This document shows positions 8,862-19,316 of a stretch of 64,000 nt of DNA, piece after piece. The translations under genes and the position numbers were made by a program. The stretch lies in NCBI GenBank assembly GCA_027922465.2, contig BQMF02000002.1, positions 2,480,001-2,544,000 on the forward strand. Reading direction: 5' to 3'. The notes under the pieces were generated by a model, which saw only the letters and a program-made list of their open reading frames with translations, searched no databases and was not told the origin of the DNA. The stretch comes from Turritopsis dohrnii. Lineage: Eukaryota > Cnidaria > Hydrozoa > Anthoathecata > Oceaniidae. Each line of letters starts with the position of its first letter. Position 1 is the stretch's first letter.

Positions 8862-11800
8862 ATGGAAATGAAAGGAGCATGGGTTGTAGGTGATCATCAC
8901 CATGGTGGAGGTGACAGTTTTTTAGGTATAATATCTGAAGCCAACTCGAGAAATACGAAAATAAGTTGGAGTAATGGTGATGCTGAAAATTTTCCCACAG
9001 CAGAAATTAAACTATGTATTTTTGACTTGGCTCCCACAGGTAAGTTTAAACCGAAATTATTGACCATTATGTTGTCATCTTTTGTGTAGAAAATTGTATA
9101 ACTGACTCTGGTATGTGAAAATTTACTCACAAATTATCATACTTCTTATCAAGGTGTAACACATGAAGGTGTAAGATGCGATGCATGTGACATGTTCCCA
9201 ATCCTTGGTATGAGATGGAAATGTATTGCTTGTTCTGACTATGACCTGTGTAGTATGTGTTACCATGGTAACATGCATGAAACTACACATGCCTTTCATA
9301 GAATATGTTTGCCTGGATCCAAGTATGCTATTACAATATTTTATTGAATCTTTTTTGTTATACAATGCTGTAAGAAACCTTGGTCTTCGGAAGAGTCTTT
9401 GGCTTATAAGGGAATGTTTGACCTTTAGTCCTGTATCAATGAGCACTAGACGTATGTATGAAAGAAAGAAAATATATGGTTTCTTTCCTGGTGCAAGAGT
9501 GAAACGGGGACGTGATTGGGAATGGGGGAATCAAGATGGTATGTGAACCTTCGTAAAAATTCTGTTTGATTCATTGGGTTCGTCAGTGGTACTTATTTTT
9601 TCAGTGATAATTTCTTTTAATGTTATCTATCTTGCTCTCAATTGTTTTGCCATATTTTGGGAGTCACCTCCTTAATTTCTTGTTTTAATTCACCAACCTG
9701 CAGTGTAGAAATAATTTTGATATCAATTCCTGCTGAATAGTTTTTACAGCTTCCATGTCCTGTTTTATCTACCATCTTGGCTGCCAAGTTTATAGGATTT
9801 AAATCTGCTATAGTAAACTGTTAAAATTTAAAATTTAACTGTTTAAACACTGTTGAAGGTGGTGATGGAAACTACGGCAAAGTCATTTCTTCTTATGGGT
9901 GGAAAGGCCCGTTTGGTGTGAGTTAGTTTTGCTATTCATCAATTTTTCCTTTTAAAAGGATTGATCTTAGAATACTGTAATTACTTCATAATGCTTTTAT
10001 AATCTTTGATTGTAGAAAAAACATGTTCGAAGTGGTGTTTCTGTGTTGTGGGATAAGCAGAGCAATCAAAATAACTACAGAACTGGTTTTCAAGGAAAAG
10101 TAAGTCATTTCTGATTATATGCAAAAAAAAATTGAGTTCTGTCATCAACATGACTTGTTATGAGAATATTTTTTGTTCTTTTAGATGGACCTTCTTTGTG
10201 TGAAAGGAGCATTTGGTGGCTACTATTATAAACAGCATCTGCCAAGTGTTGGTAAAGACTGTTTTGTAACCTCTTGTTAAGCATCTAAGAAAAATAGCGC
10301 TTCAAATTAACCACAGAAATAAGCTTTGTATTATATACTTTTAGGATCTGTCTTAAAGGAAACCCCACAAAAACGTGAAAAGCGATTCAATGTTGGGGAT
10401 AGTGTCACGATATGCAAAGGCTTACAGACTTTGATACAATTGCAAGATGGACATGGAGGATTTATGCAAGATATGATTAAGGCAAAACCAATTTTTTTTA
10501 TTCGTATCATTATCATTATGTTTACATCTCCACATTCTTTTATTTGATTAGGGTCAAAAGTAACTTTCATTGAACAGACCTAACTTGCTGAAAAAGCAAG
10601 ACTGTGAGAGTGGGGTCATTCCATATCATATCAACAGATATTTTTAGACATTTTGCACCAATGTCTCAGATTTTCTTCAGATTTGTTCTGTAAACAGCCT
10701 TAGTTGAGAATATCTACTGTGCAATATTTGGGCTTCTGATTCCTTACGGTTCTGAAGATACGGCCATTTACATTAAGGCCCTGTTTCCAATGTTAAGTCT
10801 TGGTTTACATTTTGATGCATTTCTTATATTGCATTTCGCGGACACACTTAATTGTCACGAAAAAAATGAGTTACCTATATAGAATCAAAATTTTATGTAG
10901 AATTCAAAAACCACACTGAAAAGGGGATAGGAACAGCAGAAAAACCTCAATTTGACCATTCGGTTTGGACCATTCAACAAATTCGGTTTTTTTCGGGACC
11001 GATTTACCTAACTGCCCCAAAAAAAATTCGTAATTTTTTTTAGAAGTCTAGTGTACTAGTGTAGTTGCTTCAATGCTGAAAAAATCAGCTTGGTGTTATT
11101 CTTAGAAATTGGAAAATGAATTTTGGTGTAATATCAAGGTGAAATTATTTACATTAAGAATATTTTACGCTATTTTAAGATAATTTCACCTTGATGTTAC
11201 ACCAAATTCGTTAAGTAAGTTACCTATCTAATGAATAGTGGTGTAAAGCCATCTGTTGATTTGACATGGAATGAGCCAGTGGTTTAACTGAACAAACTTT
11301 AGGTTATTGGAAAAGTCGGCCATGTTGTTGAAATTGTTCCAACTGGTGACGTATTAGTGATGTTTTCTTCTGATGATGATCCTGTGGAAGATCTATTCCA
11401 AGTGTTACTTCAAGGTGTTGCATTACAAAGGCGACGTAGGTGGCTTTTTAATGCACTCGCTCTGAGAAAGGTCTGTTATGGTAACTTTAGATTTTTTATT
11501 CTAATCAGTGTTTGCCATGAGTAATATATATTACGCTTCATGCCTTTTAGGTAGAGGCATTCGCTGTCAATGAAAGGGTAAAGGTCATAAATGATCCAGA
11601 CCTTGTGAAATTGATGCAAAAAAACATTGGCGTCTATCGAGATAATTTAGAGTTGGTTAGTATTTTACTTTTCAATTGATTTGCTTCAATAATGACAAAA
11701 ACCTTCTAATGATATGGGTAAGATATATATAAGTTATATAAGTTATAATATTAAAATGACCATTCGAAAAATGAATACGTAACGGGTTTCCGTAAAACGT

Positions 11801-14800
11801 AACGGGTTTCCGTAAAACGTAATGGGCTTAAAGTGTGAACTGTTTACTGGCCTTATGTGGTCTAGTAAACAATGGCCTCACTCATATCCGGAATTTTTAA
11901 ATGGATATCAATGTTCTTTTGCTAATTAGTTGAACAATGAAGAAGGCGTGGTTGTCAAGCCTTTCGATGGAGAGTCGGTACAAGTAAAATTTGGTGACCG
12001 ATTACTTGTAGCAATGAGTGCGGGGGCTATAGTGAAATATGGTACAAAACTTTTTCTGATAAATCAAATTTCAAACAAACTGATTCACAAACTTACCTAA
12101 CTAATTGAAACTTTATTTACTAGAAACTGTCTTACAAAATGTGTTATCAGATCTCCTGAATGCTTGTAGCCAGTCCATTCAGGATGAATCCAACAAAGAG
12201 AGTAGCAAGGGGGTATCTGAGAAGCCGAAAGAAAAAAATATTGTAAGACTGGCAAGTGAAGGAGACTATGATGGGATAAAAAACATCCTTTCTGAAAAGC
12301 CTTATATGGTATGGCCTATTTGTTTTTGTTTGTGTTCTTTGGGATTATAGCTTTTATCGTCAATTGACATGACTGGTAACTTATTGTTGCCGAGTTTGAA
12401 TTGCATCAACAAAAACTATCTTTTTGTGAAATAATTCCTTAATTATAGCAATGAAGTTAATATAGTGAACTTAATTCATGTTGAAACGATTAATGTATCT
12501 TCAAATGATAAACAAAAAGATCTCGGAAGGCATATAACTGTTGGGATTTTAGACAAAACTCAAAACTCATAATGAAGATTTCTCCCCAACAGTCTTAAGC
12601 GCATCAATCCTAAAATTTATGATAATAAAATTAACTCTTGTTCTTATTATAGATAAATACTTTATTGAATGGTAAGTCAGCTTTGCACATGGCTCTCGTT
12701 CAAGGAAACTCTGATATTGTCCAATTTCTGATTAATAATGGTGCTGATTTAACACTGCAGGTAAAATGATAAACTTGTTTAAAAAAATTGTAAAGAAATT
12801 TCAAAGTGGAGAAAGGAACTGAAAAAAATGTTTGTCTTCTGGTCCTTGAACTAGTAAAAAGTTATCTTTCAGAAATTTCCTTTTATTCACTTTCACAATA
12901 ACGTTATTTTGATTTGATGAAAATCAAATAGAAATTCATCTCACCATCCGAGATTTCACATTCGTGACGTGTGTTTGGCTACTGGCTTATCATTGTAATG
13001 GAACAGTTTCAGACTTGTGTATTTTTAGAGTTCTGATGGAGAAACAGTTTTACATTTCGCAGCTTCTAGGTAAGGCAATCCACTTAAAGTAGCTTGGAAC
13101 AATGATTGGTGTTAAGATTTTCTTTCTCATTTTAAATATTTGAAAAATCTGCATACTTCCATAACTTCATGAGTTTAACTGGTTTGGGGGCAATTGTATC
13201 ATTTTTATGATTTTTGGTTTTTAGCAATATGTTCACTGTTGGTCGACAGCTGATACGACACAAGGTTGACATGAATGTCAAAAACAAGTTTGGATCGACA
13301 GCGCTGCACATTGCCATACAGAAAGAGAATGATTTGTTTGTAAGAACGATGATTAGTGAAAAATGCAATCCGAATATCAAGGTAACTCTAATGCAATACA
13401 GCAAAAGAATTTCCCCGTCTTTTCCAGATTATTTTAATGCATGCATAGTGCTTTCTGTTTCGTCTTCGTCATTAATCTATTCGCAGTGAAGCCTGTTTAT
13501 TGAGACAGGTTTCAAAGGTGTCAGCAAGAGGATAGCCAGTAACCATGCTTAATATTTTTCATGATTTTCGTTGAAGGACGGGAATGGAAACGCGCCTTTA
13601 CATCTTGCTATCGAGAAAAAAAATCTAACCATTGTTGAAATTTTGTTGTCGGCAATCTCACCTAACTGTGACGTCAACTTGAAAGACAGGAACGGATTTA
13701 ACGCCCTCCATCTAGCAATCTCCAAAGGCGAATTGGAGTAAGTAACCACCTTTTGCTTCCTGTCTATGTCTGATGCTAACAAAACATTCTTTGACAGGGA
13801 AGGATATTATATGCATCAGAGGCGTAGCCAGAGGTCAGTCAAAATTTGTGGAGGAGAGTTAAGTCATTTAGGATAGAAAAGGAAAGCGTGCAAGTAACCT
13901 AATCGACACTTAAGACTGAAAAGAAATATCATAATATTGAACTCCTCCAGGTTTTTTTGACTGACCCTAACTACGCCTCTGTGCATTATTGAATCGTTCA
14001 CCATATTTGCGAAATGTTACCTGTTTACACATTGCAAGAAGGGGGCCTATTGGTGGACATACTTGTTGTTATTTTGTCACTCTTTCAGTATTGTTAAAGC
14101 CATTCTCGAAGAAAGTCCAGAATCGATCAATATCGTCAAAAGTGATGGTTTTTCTCCATTGCATCTGGCTGTTCTTCATGGTTCCGAGGAAATAACAAAC
14201 TTCCTTCTAAGTTTCAATCAAGACGTAGGTGTGGATGTTTACCAGACCACGAACACAGGCCAGTCAGCTTTCCACCTCGCTTGCATAGAGGGTTTCATGG
14301 GAATTGTGAAAGCACTGTTAGAAGTTGGAGCTGATATAAATCAAGCCACACCAGAAGGTGATACAGCGGTGCACTTGTGTATACGAAAACATATGTTGCT
14401 ACGCAACCTGCCACAACAGTTGCAAGGCTTTGAATTGTATCCAGATATAGCAACGGTATGGTACCAGTTGATGTATCTTTCCGTCTCAATATCCGACCCA
14501 GTGTGAAAATTTGTCAAAAAATCACCGCGATGGAGTACATTTTTGTAGAAATACACAGGTTATTTCAATGAAAATGCTCTCGTTACAGTGACTTTTTGAC
14601 AATTTTACCCACCGTTTTCTATTTGATCTGCACACTTATAAAAAATTATTTCAAAATTAGATTGAAAATTTGTAATCAATGAATTGCATGAAATCGGCGA
14701 TGTTCAGTTACACGAGAATACACTCAGTTGAATCTTCTTCCCAGTGGGCAAAATCTTCAAAATGTCACTGCAACGAAGCGCATTTTTATTGAAATTGTGT

Positions 14801-17174
14801 GAATATTTCTATAGAAATGCACCCCTTCGCAGAAGTTTTTTAACAAATGTGCCGGCTGGATTGACGGTTTCCAATCAACACTTTCAGTCATTACTTAGCA
14901 CACGCTTATTTCGAGTGAATCAATGTTATGTGAAGTTTCCAACGGCTTTGTAGGGATTTCTTATCAACATGCTAGCAAGTTGAAGAATAACCCCTATAAA
15001 GATTTAGAAAACATATACGTCATCTTTGTTTTCTAAAACAAAAATGTTTAAGCTTCTGGTGATACTTTTCATTACCCTATAAAGATATAATAAAATGTAG
15101 CTATTTACATATTTATAGTAGGTTCGTCAGAGATATGTAGATATTTTTTATATATCTCTGCTTCGTACAAATATTACACGAGTTGGAGCTAGTTAAGGAA
15201 ACGTAAACATCATGATCTTTCTTTTAAAAAATGTTTCTTATGTTGTTGAAAGCTGAACAGTTTTGCGACAGGTATTTTCTGTGCACGTGTAAAGGCCGGT
15301 TTCCAGTTCATTCGCTGTGGTCGCACGAATGAGCGATCTGATTTTTGATTGATTGACGCATTCTCATTCGCCTGGTAGTTCAAATCATTTCAACTACTGA
15401 GTGAATGAAAAAGCTGTTCGCGCGACCGCAGCGATTGAACTGGAAACCGGCCTTAAGGTAATGCGAACGCGCCAGTTTTATGTCCGAAGGAAAAAAAAGG
15501 TGATTTTTCTTTTCACTGTTGTTGTAGGTGAAATCTCACTTTGATAATAGACAAGCCAGTGGAATAGTTGTGGCCTGCTTTTTAATAGAGAATGGAGCAT
15601 CTCTAACCTATTTGAATGGACAGGGGCAAAGTTGTATCGACTGCTGTGAAGACCACATACTCAAAAAGCTGTTGATTGAATTCGGAGAAAAACATTCTAA
15701 GTTGGAAGAGTATGTGCGAATTTTTATTGGCGGCATATACTTAAGCATATTTAAGTGGTTGTCATAGAAACCTAGTTGCTTATCTTTAGACATTCCAAGG
15801 TTTCTCGTGCCCAGTCCCAAAATGAAGAAACTTTGGACACGTGTAAGATGTGCGACAGTGCCGTTGAAGGGCGTTTCCATCCCTGTGGTCATGCTGTGGC
15901 CTGCTTGGAACATGCTGAATGTATGAGGAAGTGTCCAGAATGCATGGTGAGATTATTTTCCGCCCACCTAAAACCGCCCAGGGGCGTTGCGTTGAGATTG
16001 TTGCTATTGGCGTAAAATTTGTCTTATATTTTAGACTGTGATTGCTGAAGTGACTCGAGTGTCAGTCGAACGATTACCCAATTGCGTAATATGTCGCGAT
16101 GTGAGGGTTAATATGACGTTTCAACCTTGTGGACATCAGATTGCTTGTTATGGTAAGTCTCTCCTTCACGTATATTTTGACAAAAGTTGCATTTTAACGT
16201 GTTTATTTCCACTGCGTCTGCGCAGTTACCAACACTTTTTAAATTCAAAATGTTGAAAAATCTTTTCGAAAACCTTTTAATTTTTTTTTTATCTTTTTCG
16301 GGATCATGAGTGATATTTTCAACCAATGAACGTTGATTATTTCTGTCACGTGTTCGCCAGAAAATTCAAATGTATTGCTGCTCATGTGTTCAGTGGAAAT
16401 TGTTTTCGGGTTGGATTTTCATCCGATCCAACAAAGTGGAAAACAGCGTTAAAGGCTTATTTACTTTTACAAAATCAAAATAATATGGACGTCAGCTTCC
16501 TTGTGATCAGTATGAACATGTATTCTTGCAAAATTACCTCCATTGCAGAATTGCTGCGCTTCGTTTAAAACGTGTGGTCCGGCCAAATTAATGTCGGAAT
16601 TCTTAAAGACATTCAATTTAGTCTCGACAAGTTGTATTTGCTTTTATTTATTTTGATTAAGGTTCTTCAGGCTTTGCGCGTGTCACTTCTGTTTGATGTC
16701 TAGAATGCGGCAAAAGATTTCGAAGATGTCTTAGCTGTGATGCGGATATCGAGACTAAAGTTCCTATCTGTAAGTTAATTCCAGCTATACCTATCATGCG
16801 CAATCGTGTAAAACGAAATCTGCATTTCTATGTTCAGAGAATCCTCTTCAATCCCGCTCTGACCTGTTTTCCATCCTGTGACGAGATTGTTGCGGGTGAC
16901 AATAGCGGGATGCTATTCTATTTACGTAGTATGAACAAAATGTATCTTCCTTTATTTAATCATAGGCGATGTTCCTGGCGCAACAGCAGCCGCAAATGAT
17001 GGAGATTCTTTAGATAGTAATGAAGCCAATTTATGTAACATTTGCTTTGAACAGCGCAGAAACACTTCGTTCATGTGTGGACATGGAGCTTGCAAGAAAT
17101 GCGCATATGCTCTTCGAGACTGCCATGTTTGTCGTCGACGAATCGACAAAATTATCCCGTTGTATACCGACTAA
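8862..17174 (+). CDS. mib: Mind bomb-like E3 ubiquitin ligase (21 exons, 979 aa)
   Basis: Likely cytosolic/endosomal E3 that ubiquitinates Notch ligands (role from the mind bomb family). Exons: 8862-9039, 9154-9322, 9429-9538, 9859-9917, 10016-10099, 10185-10251, 10345-10481, 11303-11470, 11551-11655, 11930-12041, 12124-12308, 12653-12760, 13029-13069, 13225-13381, 13577-13737, 14089-14455, 15528-15709, 15790-15946, 16035-16152, 16704-16769, 16966-17174. Phases close exactly (2,940 nt). Domains: shortened first MIB/HERC2 module 1-59; ZZ finger about 65-110 (CDAC, CIAC, CSMC); second MIB module (FFPGARVKRGRDWEWGNQDG) about 133-220; MZM-like repeats to about 395; about nine ankyrin repeats 430-790; three RINGs at 815-848, 866-900 and 934-967, the last followed by a short tail ending PLYTD. 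Three RINGs favour MIB1 over MIB2. An in-frame stop precedes ATG 8862. Exon 7 seems to end at a GC donor (AAG/GCAAAA). Vertebrate MIB1 is about 1,006 aa. Confidence 0.92.
10613..11277. mobile_element. MITE in mind bomb intron 7
   Basis: Ends GGGTCATTCCATATCATATC (10613) and ...GACATGGAATGAGCC (11277) are inverted with few mismatches and flanked by AGTG at 10609-10612 and 11278-11281. It contains a strong hairpin (11123-11205) and no coding frame. Confidence 0.7.
11123..11205. repeat. Hairpin, 26-bp arms
   Basis: Arm 11123-11148 (TTGGTGTAATATCAAGGTGA and on) pairs with 11180-11205 (ending TTGATGTTACACCAA) with one mismatch and a 31-nt loop. It sits inside the intron-7 MITE and in the mind bomb primary transcript. 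Confidence 0.75.
11778..11822. repeat. Two-copy tandem repeat, about 20-bp unit
   Basis: AACGGGTTTCCGTAAAACGT occurs twice head to tail in mind bomb intron 9, followed by a diverged third start (AATGGGC). Confidence 0.7.
13817..13981. mobile_element. 165-bp MITE (CAGAGGCGTAG ends), copy 1
   Basis: Ends CAGAGGCGTAGCCAGAGGTC and ...CTACGCCTCTG are inverted, with 5-bp duplication TGCAT (13812-13816, 13982-13986). It lies in mind bomb intron 15. It is the uninterrupted sister of the copy at 40141-41168. Confidence 0.85.
14494..14868. repeat. Palindromic dispersed repeat, two copies
   Basis: Copy 14743-14868 begins CCAGTGGGCAAAATCTTCAA and ends ACAAATGTGCCGGCTGG. Its halves are diverged reverse complements around TATTTCTATAGAAATGC. 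A more diverged relative lies at about 14494-14615 (GTGTGAAAATTTGTC...GACAATTTTACCCACC). A third copy is at 17868-17990. Mind bomb intron 16. Confidence 0.55.
15292..15454. mobile_element. MITE with AAGGCCGGTTTCCAGTTCA ends
   Basis: AAGGCCGGTTTCCAGTTCAT at 15292 is mirrored by TTGAACTGGAAACCGGCCTT ending 15454. The match continues into GCTG[TC]GGTCGC further in. No clear target duplication. Mind bomb intron 16. Confidence 0.8.
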
Positions 17175-19316
17175 ACGTTCTTACATACAAGACTCGTCTT
17201 GTCATTTACTTCCGTTTTCGATAAGGTGACGTGATATCGTTGATATCGTTTTCAACGATTTTTTTACATGCCATTGGAACGGAAGGATGTGACAAAAACA
17301 CGGCGACGCCAGTGAAACACAATATTCATTTTACTTTGTAGAATATTCGTACCTGTTTCATTTCTTAATTTTTATCGTAAATTGTACTTTGACAATGCAG
17401 AATTTATCATTTGGATTTGTAAAAATTGTTGCCACATATATCTCAAAACAAAAAGAAACGAACTGCTATTACTTGGCGATCATCATCATAGAAAAAAAAC
17501 AACAAGAAACTTCACCAGAAACCACGCCCGCTGCCGTATTTAACATACTAAGCTAAAACACCCTGAGAAGACGTTATTGACCAACCTTGAACACGTGTCC
17601 TCTTGTCTTATAATTAACGCACCTAGAAACCTCAGGTTTAAGATAAGTTACAACCTAGCTTTTCTCAAAACTCTTATCTAGTCGAAGAGGTTAAAAACAC
17701 AATACACACACTGTCGTTAGCACATCCAACGGACCAGAGGTTCCATTTTATGTATAGATGACTTTCAAATATTTATATCTGGTTATAATTGACATTTCTC
17801 GAGTTTCAGTTCAAACGTCAATGTCTTGACAAACTACCGCCTCGTTTTCGATTACGCCGGAATATGCTCAGTGGGCAAAGTCGTCAAAAAGTCACTGCGA
17901 AGAAGAGCATTATTGAAATTGTGTGTACATTTCTATAGAAATGCGCTCCTTCGTAGAGATTTTTTAACAAATGTGCGTGCTGGGTGAGTTTGTTGAGATG
18001 ATGACATTTAAAGTGAAACTCCAGGAGTGTCTATCAAATGCTTATGCCCTGTACAAACTGGAACAATAAAATCAAAATCTGTCAAAGCAAGTGAGAGCGT
18101 TTATGTCTATTATCAAAACATTTTACTTTATATCAAAATTACCCTACAGAATTAGATCAACAGGAAAATGAGCATTTGAATTACCTACCAACACGCATGC
18201 GCAACTCGGTGGTCAATGACTTGATCTTTAACGTTTCATGTGGAAATATAAGACAAATATTATCGAGAAAACAACACATGCATTCATAAACGTAACCTCA
18301 CTTAGAAAGTTATTTATAGAATTGGAGGTGTATTTACAAGAAATCGTAACAGCGGAAGAACTTTGACATTCATTCGAATCAGAAAGAATTCGAACATAGA
18401 AGAGGTTCGACTGTGCACGGAACCTCCAGGCTAACAGTGAATACATCTTGTTGTAAATCTTCAGTTAACTTTCGGAATGTCAAAAATTCTACTTCTCAAC
18501 TGTTTCTCGAAAGACAACACCCGAAAACATTGCTCTCCAGTATAATTAGTACATTTATACATGATATTAAAAATTCAATTAAAGCTACAGTACTGTTTGC
18601 AGGAAACTTTACATGTACATGAGATTTACGACTTCATTAAACATCTCATGTTTACGCAAAGAATGTTCATGTGTCCATTCTTATCACACGAAGTTAAATA
18701 TTTTTTATTGTTATACCAACTGCGTGTTTTCATAATCAAACTCATGTGCATTCTTTTGTTCGATCACGAAATATGCATGTGATAATTTTCATGTACATGT
18801 AAAGTTTCATCTGAACGGTACTGTAAATATATAAACTTTATTAAGGGATAATACTTATAATACTTTGCAAATTTTCCTCCTGTTAACATAAACTGCCTCT
18901 TCATGTCAGCTGTATCGCCAGACTGTCACAAGTACGAAAACCCGATAATTTACTCTTATAACGAATTTACACTGAAGACAGGTCCTTGCATAAATTGAGG
19001 ATATATACAGTATATAAAGCCATTGGACTGGGCGTCTCCGAAATAAATGCCCTACTACTTCAGCGAATCAACGGAAACAAGGGCGTTCCTTAAAATCCCA
19101 TTTATATGTGGTAATGCACTTGTTGCGCAAAATTAAAACGTTTCAAACATAATTCGTGGTCACATTTTCAGATCATTCACTTTAGCCTTTTCAACGCTGA
19201 ATAACTCCAAATGTTTGATGAAACAAAAAGAGAGAGTAAGAGCTTCTATGAGCGACCAATCAAAATACATTCTTACACCAAATAAAAAAACGTTGGAAGA
19301 TTTCTGTTAGGAATTG
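17175..19316. other. Intergenic, mostly featureless
   Basis: Lies between the mind bomb stop and the convergent RING/NHL gene stop. It contains the third copy of the palindromic repeat (17868-17990, CAGTGGGCAAAGTCGTCAAA...). AATAAA at about 18065 could serve as a distal poly-A signal. Short open frames here have no recognisable content. Confidence 0.5.

Noticed and set aside
15800..17174. MIB2 rather than MIB1 identity for the mind bomb gene
   Set aside because: Three RING-type clusters are present, as in MIB1; MIB2 proteins have two. The first cluster is atypical, so orthology still needs a tree.
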